Source: Pseudomonas kairouanensis (lineage in GTDB: Bacteria > Pseudomonadota > Gammaproteobacteria > Pseudomonadales > Pseudomonadaceae). From it: a stretch of 64,000 nt of DNA. The DNA is taken from positions 124,001-188,000 of the forward strand of contig NZ_QUZU01000007.1 in NCBI RefSeq assembly GCF_004682055.1, written 5' to 3'. Both the position numbers and the translations under genes were made by a program. Below are positions 26,811 to 36,142 of the stretch, in pieces (position 1 is the first letter of the stretch; each line of letters begins with the position of its first letter). The notes under the pieces are model-generated. The model did no database searches, had not been told where the DNA came from, and saw nothing but the letters and a program-made list of their open reading frames with translations.

Positions 26811-26843
26811 ATGGATTTTCTGATTGGCGGGTTGATCGCTTGA
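26811..26843 (+). pseudogene. Probable original rhs start, out of frame
   Basis: ATG 26811 follows a good ribosome site (GGGCGAGGGATTGCAG) and reads MDFLIGGLIA then stop at 26841. Restoring one G in the GGG run at 26829-26831 would read MDFLIGGVDRLIAFTSQ and join the long Rhs frame. Suggests a single-base deletion (or sequencing error) at the 5' end of the Rhs gene. Confidence 0.55.
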
Positions 26844-29800
26844 TCGCCTTTACCAGCCAAACCATTGGCTACCTGGTGCTGGCCGCCATGGATGCGAAAA
26901 CGCGGGATGTCGAATCCGTGATCCGCGATTTCAACGGTTGCCTCAACACCTTCGACGAGTGGGCATCGAGTTATTTCAGCCTGTCCGCACTGGATGTAGA
27001 GCAGGTCTTCAAGGTGGGCGATGACGTGGCGCTGGTGGCGCCGATCAATCGCTCCCTGATCCCCAATACCACCACCGCCATGTGTGGCGCGAACGGCACC
27101 TTGACCCTGGTGCATTTGTTCCAAAGCGTCCGGTTTGTGCCCATTGGCAATACGCCGGTGATGCTGCAAAAGGTCGATCCAAACGGCGGCACACTGGGCG
27201 AGCCCATCCATCAAACCATTGGTCCCAGCGGCATTCTCGAAATCAAGGAATGTGATCGCAACCAGCAGTACCGAGTCAGCTTTTATCCCAACGTTTCCGA
27301 GCGGCATTACAGGGCGCTCTATGGCTCTTACCAGTCAGTAATCGCTTCGCAGGCAGATTGGCTGCGCAGTGAATGGGGCAACACATTCGAGCCGCTGTGG
27401 CGGGACTATTCGCAGGCGAATTTTCTCAAGCGTTATCTCTCGCTTCATCAAGCCTATGCACGCGGGTTTGGCGAGTCGCTGTATGCAGTCTGGGACACCA
27501 TCAAGCAGCTGCTTGAGTGGCTATCAGCCCCCTTGGCGCATGCCGAAAAACTGCTGCATTACCTGTCCCAGGCTGAGTATGAACAGTTGCTTGCAGCTGG
27601 CGCCGAAACGATCGCCAAAGGCTTGCTGGTGCTTAGCGATGAGCCGTTGTTGTTCATCTATCTGTCGGCAATGGTCAGCTGGATGCGCATGTTGCCGCCG
27701 CCTTATATGAACGAATTGCTGGGGGAAATCAGCGCCGAAGTCCTGATCAATCTATTGCTGTGCCTCGCCACTGCCGGAATGGGGATGGCGATACGCATGA
27801 GTGTGCAGGTGCTGGGTGGCATCAAGTCTCGTCGTGCGCGTCAGTGGCTGGAGCATATGGCCCGGCAGTTTGGTAAAGCTCGCGCGGAGGAACATGCGCT
27901 ACTGGCCAAACCGATTTTGCTGAGCAGTGCTGCAACGCCGATCAAAACGATTCCGGATGTGCCGTTGAAGGCTGGAGATCAGTTGGTTTCGAACCCGGTG
28001 GCGATGGTTCGGGACAAGGGTAGGCAGCGGACGGCGTTGGTTCGCCAAGAGCCGGTGGATGATGTGCCGGCTTCGGGTAAGAACCCCAATGGGGATGCTG
28101 CTGCAGGTTCGGATAAAACCGCCACTGACGGATGCCCGGTATCGATGGTGACCGGGGAAGAATTGTTGACGTTGGTTGACGGTTCGCTGGACGGGATTCT
28201 GCCGTTTGAGTGGACCCGGCTGTATCGCACCAGTGCAGTGGAAATGGATTGCGGGCTGGGGTTTGGTTGGTGCCACTCGCTGGCGCATCGGCTTTCTGTG
28301 GTCGGTGAATCAGTGGTGTGGACCGATCATGAAAATCGGTCGATTACCCTGCCCTTGCCCTGTTCTTCCCGACCGGCGATCACCAATAGCCTGGCCGAAG
28401 CGGCGATTTATCTGGGCGACAAGCCGGATGAGTTGGTGCTGGCGCAAGCCTCACGCTTTTACCACTTCGTTAACGGTTCGCTGACGGCGATCAGCGATGC
28501 GTATGGCAACCGGCTGCGTATATCTCGTGACGTTGTGGGGCGTATTGAGCGGGTAGATAACGGTGTTGGGCGTTCACTGTTTTTGCGCTACTCGGCTGAT
28601 CGCATTGTGGCGGTGGAGTACCAGATTCAGCGGGCCAAGGACTACGAGCCCTACGTCTGGGTCACCGAGCAAAGCGTGGTTTCCTACGCCTATGACGAAC
28701 TCGGCAGGCTGGTTTCGGCGACCAATGCCGTAGGCGAAACCGAGACTTATCGCTACGACGACCAGCACGTCATTCTCGAACGCGGCTTGGCCGGTGGGAC
28801 GAGTTTTTTCTGGGAGTGGGAAAGGTCCGGCAAGGCGGCACGATGCATTCGGCATTGGGCCAGCTTTTCGCAGATGGACACACGCTATGCCTGGGATGAC
28901 GACGGCCGCGTCACGGTGTTTAACGCCGATGGTAGCCAGGAAGTTTATGTACATGACCAGCGTGCAAGGCTGGTGCAGCGGGTTGATCCGGACGGCGCCC
29001 AGCACTTCAAATCCTACGACGACAACGGCCGGCTGACGGTTGAGCAAGACCCGCTGGGGGCGGTGACGGCTTATCAGTACGACGACGCTGGGCGTTTGGT
29101 GGCGGTGTTTCCGGGGGACGACGAGCCGACATCCTACGAGCATGACAACGGGTTCGTACGGGTTGTGCGCCGTGGTGAAGCGGTTTGGAAGTATGAAAGA
29201 AATGATCAGGGCGATGTCACGCGCAAGATCGACCCTGAAGGGCATATCACCGATTACACCTACAACAAATACGGGCAGCTGATTGGGGTTTGGTTGCCGG
29301 ATCACAGTTGCCAGCGACTGATCTGGAATGAGCGCGGGCAGCTTGTTGAAGAACAACTGCCCAATGGTGGGATCAAGCGGTATCGCTATGACGATGTTGG
29401 GCGGCAGATTGCCCGTGAGGATGAGCACGGCGCGCTGACCGAGTATCAGTGGGACGCCGTTGGGCGGTTGGTTCGGGTAGTTCTGCCAGGTGGTGCGACG
29501 CGGGAATACAGCTACAACCCCTACGGAAAAATCACCGCCGAACGCGATGAGCTTGGGCGCGTGACTCGCTACGAATACGCGGATGGTTTGCACCTGATCA
29601 GCCGTCGCATTAATGCTGACGGCACCCAGGTCAACTACCGCTACGACAACGTTCGCTTATTGCTGACTGAAATCGAAAACGAGGTTGGCGAAACCTACCG
29701 GCTGAAATATCACCCCAACGGCCTGATCCAACAGGAAACCGGGTTTGACGGCCAACGTACTGCCTACGTCTACGACCTTAACGGCAACCTGCAAGAAAAG

Positions 29801-31630
29801 ACCGAACACGGTGATGACGGCAGTCAGCTAGTCACCTGTTACCAACGCGACTTCGCCGGTCGCCTTGTCCGAAAAACCCTTCCAGATGGAAAGTCTGTCG
29901 ACTATGCCTACGACCGCCAAGGCAACCTCCTTAGCGTCGACGACAGCCACTGGTTTTTAGCCTACGAATACGATCAACAAAACCGCCTCACCGCCGAACA
30001 TCAAGGTTGGGGCACCCTGCGTTACAGCTATGACGCCTGCGGCCACCTGCAAAAACTCCGCCTGCCGGATAACAACCGTGTGGTTTTTAATCATGCCAAA
30101 GGCGGCCATCTCGCCACCGTCGAGTTGAATGGTGAAGTTCTCACCTCACACCTATTCAAATCCGGCCAAGAATTCCAACGCCAACAAGGCCAACTCCTCA
30201 GCCACTACCACTACGACGACCAACAACGCCTGCACGCCCACGCCGTCACACAACAAGAGCACTACCTCTACCAACGCCAATACGACTACGACAAAACCGG
30301 CAACCTCACCCGGCTCTTAGATACCCGCAAAGGAGAACACCTCTACCAGTACGACCCACTCAACCGCCTGACCCGCGCCGATCACTCCCAAAATCTGCAA
30401 GAACGCTTCGCCCACGACCCGGCGGGCAACCTGTTGATGCAAGACCGTCCGGGGCCGGACATCGTGGCGGGCAATCGGCTGCTGATGCAGGGCGGCAACC
30501 ACTACGACTACGACGCCTTTGGCAACCTGATCCGTGAAAGGCGTGGCAAAGGTCAGCAACTCGTCACTGAATACCGCTACGACTGTCAGCACCGGCTGAT
30601 CAGCGTCACCAAGCCCAACGGCCAAACCACCAGCTATCGCTATGACCCGTTTGGGCGACGCATCAGTAAAACCGTGGATGGCGTCAACACGGAGTTTTTC
30701 TGGCAAGGCGACAAGCTCATCGCCGAACACCACCAAGATAAACACCGCAGCTACCTCTACGAGCCCGATAGCTTCAGGCCTCTAGCATTGCTTGAGGGCT
30801 TCGGCCCCAAAGCCACCAAGCCTTTCCACTACCAACTCGACCACCTCGGCACACCCCAGGAACTCACCACGCCCGAAGGCGAAATCGCCTGGTCCGCCCA
30901 CTACCGTGCCTACGGCGAAATTTCACGCCTCGACATAGGAAAAATCGACAACCCAATACGGTTTCAGGGCCAGTATTTCGACCAAGAAAGCGGGCTGCAC
31001 TACAACCGTCATCGCTACTACAATCCGGATATTGGTCGGTACCTGACGCCTGACCCGGTGAAGTTGGCGGGTGGGATCAACACGTACCAGTACGTGCCAA
31101 ACCCTACGGGGTGGATTGATCCACTAGGTTTAAGCAAGTGCCCCGGCGCGGACGGTTGTAAACCTGTAGCTAACGCCGACGAACCAGCGCATACCGCAAA
31201 AACTGGCAAGGCTGAGCCCGAACCGCCAAGCACAAGCGGTGAAACGGATTACCTATTTAGAGGAGACAGCAAGCACCCAGATGAAGTCTTTGAAAACGGA
31301 TTCAAAAGTAAAGGAGAAAGCAACGACCTGTATCTGCACGCTCTCGACAGCAATGATCCGCCAAGCAACTTTATAAGTACCTCCCCATCAAAAATCACAG
31401 CGATAGACTTTGCAACGAGCTATGGAACGAGAAAAGGCTACTTGTATACTCTAAAAAGTATACCTGGGCATGACGTCAACCTGGAGCTCGGAAAGATGAC
31501 ACCTTTCTCGAACGAACAGGAATTCGCAATCCACAACAAGATTCACCCAGAAGATATTTTGGGGGTAACACCTGTAAACCGTGACGGAAGCTATGTCGGC
31601 TATTCAATTCCAAACCCGAAGAGAAAATAA
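26840..31630 (+). CDS. Rhs repeat polymorphic toxin with C-terminal ADP-ribosyltransferase-like tip
   Basis: A very large Rhs protein, about 1596 residues from the in-frame TTG 26840 (the natural ATG 26811 is one base out of frame). Order: N-terminal region with hydrophobic segments (coded near 27640-27790), a DUF6531 entry (CPVSMVTGEELL), many YD repeats forming the cocoon, the conserved core end RYLTPDPVKLAGG...GWIDPLGL (near 31036-31131, the autocleavage region), then a 160-residue variable tip. The tip holds LFRGD (31250-31267), FISTSPSK and NEQEF, the Arg / STS / ExE triad of ADP-ribosyltransferase toxins. No PAAR domain, VgrG or Eag chaperone gene is seen nearby. GC drops in the tip. 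Confidence 0.85.
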   Translation: MIAFTSQTIGYLVLAAMDAKTRDVESVIRDFNGCLNTFDEWASSYFSLSALDVEQVFKVGDDVALVAPINRSLIPNTTTAMCGANGTLTLVHLFQSVRFVPIGNTPVMLQKVDPNGGTLGEPIHQTIGPSGILEIKECDRNQQYRVSFYPNVSERHYRALYGSYQSVIASQADWLRSEWGNTFEPLWRDYSQANFLKRYLSLHQAYARGFGESLYAVWDTIKQLLEWLSAPLAHAEKLLHYLSQAEYEQLLAAGAETIAKGLLVLSDEPLLFIYLSAMVSWMRMLPPPYMNELLGEISAEVLINLLLCLATAGMGMAIRMSVQVLGGIKSRRARQWLEHMARQFGKARAEEHALLAKPILLSSAATPIKTIPDVPLKAGDQLVSNPVAMVRDKGRQRTALVRQEPVDDVPASGKNPNGDAAAGSDKTATDGCPVSMVTGEELLTLVDGSLDGILPFEWTRLYRTSAVEMDCGLGFGWCHSLAHRLSVVGESVVWTDHENRSITLPLPCSSRPAITNSLAEAAIYLGDKPDELVLAQASRFYHFVNGSLTAISDAYGNRLRISRDVVGRIERVDNGVGRSLFLRYSADRIVAVEYQIQRAKDYEPYVWVTEQSVVSYAYDELGRLVSATNAVGETETYRYDDQHVILERGLAGGTSFFWEWERSGKAARCIRHWASFSQMDTRYAWDDDGRVTVFNADGSQEVYVHDQRARLVQRVDPDGAQHFKSYDDNGRLTVEQDPLGAVTAYQYDDAGRLVAVFPGDDEPTSYEHDNGFVRVVRRGEAVWKYERNDQGDVTRKIDPEGHITDYTYNKYGQLIGVWLPDHSCQRLIWNERGQLVEEQLPNGGIKRYRYDDVGRQIAREDEHGALTEYQWDAVGRLVRVVLPGGATREYSYNPYGKITAERDELGRVTRYEYADGLHLISRRINADGTQVNYRYDNVRLLLTEIENEVGETYRLKYHPNGLIQQETGFDGQRTAYVYDLNGNLQEKTEHGDDGSQLVTCYQRDFAGRLVRKTLPDGKSVDYAYDRQGNLLSVDDSHWFLAYEYDQQNRLTAEHQGWGTLRYSYDACGHLQKLRLPDNNRVVFNHAKGGHLATVELNGEVLTSHLFKSGQEFQRQQGQLLSHYHYDDQQRLHAHAVTQQEHYLYQRQYDYDKTGNLTRLLDTRKGEHLYQYDPLNRLTRADHSQNLQERFAHDPAGNLLMQDRPGPDIVAGNRLLMQGGNHYDYDAFGNLIRERRGKGQQLVTEYRYDCQHRLISVTKPNGQTTSYRYDPFGRRISKTVDGVNTEFFWQGDKLIAEHHQDKHRSYLYEPDSFRPLALLEGFGPKATKPFHYQLDHLGTPQELTTPEGEIAWSAHYRAYGEISRLDIGKIDNPIRFQGQYFDQESGLHYNRHRYYNPDIGRYLTPDPVKLAGGINTYQYVPNPTGWIDPLGLSKCPGADGCKPVANADEPAHTAKTGKAEPEPPSTSGETDYLFRGDSKHPDEVFENGFKSKGESNDLYLHALDSNDPPSNFISTSPSKITAIDFATSYGTRKGYLYTLKSIPGHDVNLELGKMTPFSNEQEFAIHNKIHPEDILGVTPVNRDGSYVGYSIPNPKRK

Positions 31631-31631
31631 A

Positions 31632-32045
31632 ATGAAAACTCAAAATATTAAGGTGCTCATCAATGATCAGCGGGCGGAAGTCACTGTAAAGTATGATACC
31701 GAAAAACTTATGATGAGGTTTTCCGAAGCTGACAACTTCGAAAAAACCTATCGAGGAAAGGACATCTATACTTGCCTAGCGAAAGTTCGAGCGGATTTTC
31801 CTCATATAAAATTCCTCTGCAAAGGCGCAAAGATAAACGTTATGCCTTCAAGGATGGCGTCACAGATGAGTTCAGGACTGGTCGCATATGAGATGACACT
31901 AGGCAAACAAGCTACTCGAGATGACATCGTTCATGTATTTGACTATGAAGAGAGCAACCTAACTAACAACCCGGACGAGCAAATTGACTTTTTCAAAACA
32001 TGGCTGGCGTCGCTAGGGGCGCAGAATTATGAAGATTTCAACTAA
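31632..32045 (+). CDS. Candidate immunity protein for the Rhs tip
   Basis: A 137-residue cytoplasmic protein with low GC, beginning 1 nt after the rhs stop (ATG 31632). Not recognised as a known family. It looks alpha/beta, with a Lys/Asp-rich first half (INDQRAEVTVKYDTEK) and an acidic C-terminal half (DYEESNLTNNPDEQIDFF). Position directly behind a polymorphic toxin tip is the standard place for its cognate immunity gene; neutralisation of the ART tip is inferred, not shown. Confidence 0.7.
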   Translation: MKTQNIKVLINDQRAEVTVKYDTEKLMMRFSEADNFEKTYRGKDIYTCLAKVRADFPHIKFLCKGAKINVMPSRMASQMSSGLVAYEMTLGKQATRDDIVHVFDYEESNLTNNPDEQIDFFKTWLASLGAQNYEDFN

Positions 32046-32071
32046 AACGTTATTGCTGCGGCTGGTTTAGG

Positions 32072-32110
32072 GCTGCTGCGCAGCCCAGCGCGGAGCAAGC
32101 CCGCTCACTA
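32072..32110. repeat. Solitary REP half-element
   Basis: Contains CTGCTGCGCAGCCCAGCG and GGAGCAAGCCCGCTCACTAC, the right arm of the REP type seen also at 58232 and 59130. No left partner nearby; marks the end of the low-GC rhs tip region. Confidence 0.65.
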
Positions 32111-32123
32111 CAAAAAAGCCGGG

Positions 32124-32711
32124 TTACCACCCTTCCTTAAACATTCGTAACTCCAAATGCTGCAACAACATGATGGTCTTGCCATCCACAATCTCCCCAC
32201 TGTGTACCATCGCAAACGCCTGCTCAAACCCCAACTCCAACACCTCAATATCCTCACCCTCTTCTTCCAGCCCACCCCCATTGCCAACCCGATCCCCCGG
32301 CTGATACTCACCGATAAAAAAGTGAATCCGCTCCGTCACCGACCCAGGGCTCATAAACGCCGCAAAAATCTTCTCCACCGGCCCCACGCGGTAGCCCGTC
32401 TCTTCTTCGGCTTCCAGACGAATACGCTCTTCAGGGCTGGCGTTGTCCAGCAGCCCCGCCGCCGCTTCGATGAGGTAACCGTGGTAGTCGTTGACGAACG
32501 TGGGCATACGGAACTGGCGGATCAGCAATACGGTGCGTTGTTCGCGGTTGTACAGCAGGATGGTCGCGCCATTGCCCCGGTCGTACACCTCACGGGTCTG
32601 GTTTTGCCAGCTGCCGTCGCGGCGGCGCAGGTCGAAGCTGTATTTTTTCAGGTTGTACCAGTTGTCCGAGAGGGTCTCTTCGGCGGTGATGCGAACGGGG
32701 CTGTGGTCCAT
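32124..32711 (-). CDS. nudK: NudK-type GDP-mannose / ADP-sugar pyrophosphatase
   Basis: A 195-residue Nudix hydrolase. The Nudix region [13 protein letters not shown] then LEAEEETGY (about residues 86-107) carries the metal-binding glutamates; one expected Glu is Ser and the Arg is Leu, though NudK itself has a 22-residue box. The N-terminus ([20 protein letters not shown]) matches NudK. Hydrolyses nucleoside diphosphate sugars such as GDP-mannose; ADP-ribose is possible. Starts 10 nt after the stop of the SDR gene, so the two are probably one operon. Confidence 0.82.
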   Translation of the reverse strand: MDHSPVRITAEETLSDNWYNLKKYSFDLRRRDGSWQNQTREVYDRGNGATILLYNREQRTVLLIRQFRMPTFVNDYHGYLIEAAAGLLDNASPEERIRLEAEEETGYRVGPVEKIFAAFMSPGSVTERIHFFIGEYQPGDRVGNGGGLEEEGEDIEVLELGFEQAFAMVHSGEIVDGKTIMLLQHLELRMFKEGW

Positions 32712-32721
32712 GGGTGAGGTC

Positions 32722-33579
32722 TCAAGTCAGAGGGTGCGCTTGTTTGATGCTGTCCCACATGGCGGCGACTTCTTCGGCCGTGCCGGCTTTAATGCGGGCA
32801 AGGTCGCGGGGGTAGTCGACGCCTGGGTTTTCCGTGAGGCGTGTGGCGGTGAACTGGCCGTTGCTGGCGCGCAGGATATACCCCGTGTCCTTGCAGTGCG
32901 CCGATGCCAGGAACACTACGCCGGGCGTCACCCACTCGGGCTTGAGTTCGTCCGGCTCCTCGGTAACGCCCCACATGCGGGTCTTGGCCACCGGCGAGAT
33001 GGCATTGACCAGAATCCCAGCCTGCGCACCTTCGTGGCCCAAGGCGTTCATGATGCCCAGTTGCGCCATCTTGCCAGCGCTGTAGGCCACCAGGCCGGTC
33101 TGCTCGTACTGCGCGTACATGGCGCGGTCGGAGGTGGTGAGGATGATGCGCGGCGCAGATGAACGCAGCAGATGCGGCCAGGCGTGCTTGCACAGCCACA
33201 GCGGGGCGTAGAGGTTGATGTCCATGGCGCGCTGCAGGAACGCGGCGTCGAGGTCTGCGATGTTCTGGTAGCCCACCCAACCCGCGTTATGAATCAGGAT
33301 ATCGAGTTGGCCGAAGGCCTCGATGGTCGTGCTGATCAGTTGTCGGCAGCTGTCGTCCGACGACAGGTCGCCACCGTGGCCAATCACCGTCAAGCCTTGG
33401 GCCTGCAAGGCTTCGGCCGCCGCCTGGGCCACCGTTGCGTCACGCCCGGCACCGACGGTGTCTGCCCCGATATCACTGATGACCACCCGTGCTCCCGCTT
33501 GGGCCAGTGCCCGTACGTAGCTGAGCCCCAATCCGCGTGCGCCACCGGTAACGATGGCTGTCTTGCCGGTAAAATCCAT
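32722..33579 (-). CDS. SDR family oxidoreductase
   Basis: A 285-residue classical short-chain dehydrogenase. Cofactor motif TGGARGLG (residues 11-18), NAG in LIHNAGWVG, and the catalytic Tyr/Lys in [11 protein letters not shown]. Ser is in [10 protein letters not shown]. Related to 3-oxoacyl-ACP reductase-like enzymes but the substrate is unknown; the C-terminal half is somewhat long. Start ATG 33579 at the natural [12 protein letters not shown]; a longer upstream frame has no support. In operon with nudK. Confidence 0.83.
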   Translation of the reverse strand: MDFTGKTAIVTGGARGLGLSYVRALAQAGARVVISDIGADTVGAGRDATVAQAAAEALQAQGLTVIGHGGDLSSDDSCRQLISTTIEAFGQLDILIHNAGWVGYQNIADLDAAFLQRAMDINLYAPLWLCKHAWPHLLRSSAPRIILTTSDRAMYAQYEQTGLVAYSAGKMAQLGIMNALGHEGAQAGILVNAISPVAKTRMWGVTEEPDELKPEWVTPGVVFLASAHCKDTGYILRASNGQFTATRLTENPGVDYPRDLARIKAGTAEEVAAMWDSIKQAHPLT

Positions 33580-33741
33580 GTCCGTGCTCTCCTGTTCGGC
33601 CGCCCACCCTAACAACCCCTGCACGCTTTGTTCAATGCTGTAACACTTTGCAAGCAATCCCCCTACACGGCTGTCGAATTAATTCCTGCCTGCGCGGGCC
33701 ATCTGTTAAAACCCGTGCTTCACCTTTGCCCTGGAACCTTC

Positions 33742-34668
33742 ATGTCTTCACCTTTTATGTCGCGCCTGAGCCTGCGCTGGTTTCCCCTGTTGTGCATGGC
33801 GTTGTTGATTGTCGGCTTGCCGGCAGGTTGTGCCGTGTTGCAGCACAAGGAGCGCGAACTGGTGTTTCGCATCGAGCCAGGCACCGCCGGCTGGTACACC
33901 GGCCTGCCCAAGGCGGTACAGGAGATCGAGCTTAAGCCCACGAGTTTCAAATCGGGGCAGAACATTCATGGCTGGTGGTACCCGGCCGACAAGAAGGACG
34001 CGCCCGCGATTCTCTACCTGCACGGCGTGCGCTGGAACCTGACCGGGCAGTTGTTTCGCATCGAGCAACTGCACGCGCTGGGGTATTCGGTATTGGCCAT
34101 CGATTACCGTGGCTTCGGCCAAAGCAAGGGCGATCTGCCGTCGGAAACCACGGTGTACGAGGACGCACGTATCGCCTGGGAGCGCTTCCAAACCCTGCAA
34201 CCCGACCCGAGCAAGCGCCTGATCTATGGGCACTCGCTGGGGGGCGCGGTCGCCATCGATCTGGCCGCAGAACTGGGTAAACAAACCCCGCTGCCCGTAC
34301 GTGGGCTGGTGATCGAATCCACCTTCACGTCCCTGGCGGATGTGGCCACGGCGGTGGCGAATACCTCGTTACCCGTGCGCTGGTTGCTGTCACAGAAATT
34401 CGACTCCATCGACAAGATCGCCGATATCCATATGCCGTTGCTGGTGGTGCATGGCCTGGACGACCGCTACGTGCCGCCGCGTTTCAGTCAACAACTGTTC
34501 GAAGCCGCCCAGGAGCCCAAGCGCCTGTTGCTGGTGCCAGGTGCCAGCCACAACAACAGCATGAGCCTGGCGGGTCGCAGCTATGGCCAGGCGCTGGACA
34601 AGCTGATGCAAGCGAAGATGCCACCCCAGGTTGTGACGCACTCCACAGGCCGCAACGGCGACTCGTAA
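33742..34668 (+). CDS. Lipid-anchored alpha/beta hydrolase
   Basis: A 308-residue alpha/beta hydrolase with a signal peptide and a possible lipobox (IVGLPAGC, Cys about residue 30). Nucleophile Ser in YGHSLGGAVA, acid in HGLDDRYVPP and His in PGASHNNSM complete the triad. An N-terminal beta region holds an oxyanion HG motif (LYLHGVRWN). The family (BEM46/YfhR-like) hydrolyses esters or acts on lipids. Start at ATG 33742 rather than the earlier frame start because it begins the signal peptide. Confidence 0.8.
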   Translation: MSSPFMSRLSLRWFPLLCMALLIVGLPAGCAVLQHKERELVFRIEPGTAGWYTGLPKAVQEIELKPTSFKSGQNIHGWWYPADKKDAPAILYLHGVRWNLTGQLFRIEQLHALGYSVLAIDYRGFGQSKGDLPSETTVYEDARIAWERFQTLQPDPSKRLIYGHSLGGAVAIDLAAELGKQTPLPVRGLVIESTFTSLADVATAVANTSLPVRWLLSQKFDSIDKIADIHMPLLVVHGLDDRYVPPRFSQQLFEAAQEPKRLLLVPGASHNNSMSLAGRSYGQALDKLMQAKMPPQVVTHSTGRNGDS

Positions 34669-34796
34669 AAACGCTTTTCGGCACTGGGTTCGCGCTTGCG
34701 TGTCAAGCGCAAACCCTGGCCATACTGGCCCGCGCCGGCAGTTGATCAAATATTAACCTTTGGTTAAATCGCCATACCCGCCGGGGTCTGACAAAG

Positions 34797-34805
34797 TTAT
34801 CCACA
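34797..34805. promoter_or_regulatory. Perfect DnaA-box consensus
   Basis: TTATCCACA in the AT-rich gap between convergent genes. A weaker inverted copy (TTGTCCACG on the minus strand, two mismatches) lies near 34824-34832. One good box does not make an origin; could be a titration site or chance. Confidence 0.4.
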
Positions 34806-34812
34806 GAGATAC

Positions 34813-34840
34813 CCACGGTTTTCGTGGACAACTCTTTTTA
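34813..34840 (+). terminator. Possible terminator after the hydrolase
   Basis: CCACG-GTTTT-CGTGG (34813-34827) followed by CTTTTTAATTTTTT. Stem is only 5 bp; the T-rich tail is convincing, the stem weak. Lies between two convergent genes. Confidence 0.4.
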
Positions 34841-34860
34841 ATTTTTTACGATTTTTTTGC

Positions 34861-36021
34861 TCAGTAAATGCTTTCGGGAAATGTGCCAGGCAACAAAATC
34901 TCGCGACTCACATCGCGTATATCGTTATACCCACACAGCGCCATCGACACGTCCAGTTCCCGCGCAATAATCTGCAGCGCCTTGGTCACTCCCGCCTCGC
35001 CCAATGCGCCCAAACCATACAAATGCGGGCGGCCGATCAGGGTGCCCTTGGCGCCCAGTGCCATGGCCTTGAGCACGTCCTGGCCGGAGCGAATGCCACC
35101 GTCAAGCCACACCTCGATGCGCTCGCCCACTGCGTCGACAATCGCCGGCAGCTGGCTGATGCTCGACGGCGCGCCATCGAGCTGACGCCCACCGTGGTTG
35201 CTCACCACCAGCGCATCGGCACCGGAATCGGCCGCCAGGCGTGCATCTTCCACATCCAGAATGCCCTTGATGATCAGCTTGCCGCCCCAGCATTTCTTGA
35301 TCCATTCCACATCGTCCCAACTCAGGCTCGGGTCGAATTGCTGGGCCGTCCACGACGACAGCGAACTCATGTCCGCCACGCCCTTTACATGCCCGACGAT
35401 GTTGCCGAAACCACGCCGTTTGGTACCGAGCATGCCCATCACCCAGCGCGGCTTGGTGGCCATGTTGAGGATATTCGGCAAGGTCAGTTTAGGCGGCGCC
35501 GACAGGCCATTGATCAAGTCTTTGTGACGCTGCCCGAGGATTTGCAGGTCGAGGGTCAACACCAGCGCATCCACGCCGGCCGCCTTGGCGCGTTCGATCA
35601 ATTGCTCGATGAAGGCGCGGTCGCGCATCACATACAGCTGGAACCAGAACGGCTGGCCAACCTGTTCGGCGATGTCTTCCAACGAGCAGATGCTCATGGT
35701 GGACAAGGTATAGCGCAAGCCGAACGCGGCGGCGGCGCGCGCCGTGAGAATCTCGCCGTCGGCGTGCTGCATGCCGGCCAAGCCGGTGGGCGCCAGGGCC
35801 ACCGGCATGGCCATGTCCTGGCCGATCATGCTGGCGCGGATCGAGCGCTGATCGATATTGCGCGCCACGCGCTGGCGGAACTTGATCTGGGCAAAATCGC
35901 TTTCATTGGCCCGGTAAGTGCTCTCAGTCCAGGAGCCGGAATCGGCGTAGTCGTAGAACATCCGTGGGACACGTTTTTGCGCCAGCTTGCGTAAGTCTTC
36001 GATGGTGGTAATCAACGACAT
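34861..36021 (-). CDS. FMN-dependent alpha-hydroxy acid dehydrogenase (LldD-like)
   Basis: A 386-residue TIM-barrel flavoenzyme of the lactate/mandelate dehydrogenase family. N-terminal DYADSGSWTESTYRANESDF, the substrate Tyr region FWFQLYVMRDR, the active His and Arg in SNHGGRQLDGAPSS and flavin phosphate loop DGGIRSGQDVLKA are all present. Oxidises 2-hydroxy acids to 2-oxo acids; substrate (L-lactate or other) not decided. Length matches LldD. Divergent from the DeoR regulator gene, which may control it. Confidence 0.88.
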   Translation of the reverse strand: MSLITTIEDLRKLAQKRVPRMFYDYADSGSWTESTYRANESDFAQIKFRQRVARNIDQRSIRASMIGQDMAMPVALAPTGLAGMQHADGEILTARAAAAFGLRYTLSTMSICSLEDIAEQVGQPFWFQLYVMRDRAFIEQLIERAKAAGVDALVLTLDLQILGQRHKDLINGLSAPPKLTLPNILNMATKPRWVMGMLGTKRRGFGNIVGHVKGVADMSSLSSWTAQQFDPSLSWDDVEWIKKCWGGKLIIKGILDVEDARLAADSGADALVVSNHGGRQLDGAPSSISQLPAIVDAVGERIEVWLDGGIRSGQDVLKAMALGAKGTLIGRPHLYGLGALGEAGVTKALQIIARELDVSMALCGYNDIRDVSREILLPGTFPESIY

Positions 36022-36114
36022 CTAGGTCACCTCTCCCTGAACTGAGCCCTGAGAGTAACCGTGCATTCCCGGTTCAACCAGCCATTGCGTTTAAATCAAC
36101 GGAAGACTAATCTC

Positions 36115-36142
36115 GCACAAACCCGCAAAAAGACGCACAAAC
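36115..36142. promoter_or_regulatory. Direct repeats before the DeoR gene
   Basis: GCACAAAC is repeated at 36115-36122 and 36135-36142, ending at the ATG, with a related GCAAAAAG between. 20-bp spacing (two helical turns) fits direct-repeat operators of DeoR-family regulators; may control this regulator and the divergent hydroxy acid dehydrogenase. Confidence 0.4.

Noticed and set aside
26045..27307. Extension of lexA2 far upstream into the rhs region
   Set aside because: LexA length and the ribosome site at 26669-26674 fix the start at 26662; the extra 215 codons are antisense to rhs.
26663..32045. Complete type VI secretion island
   Set aside because: No VgrG, Hcp, PAAR or Eag genes next to rhs; only the Rhs effector and its putative immunity gene are present.
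34780..34860. Chromosomal origin of replication
   Set aside because: Only one perfect DnaA box, no dnaA, rpmH, gyrB or dnaN nearby.
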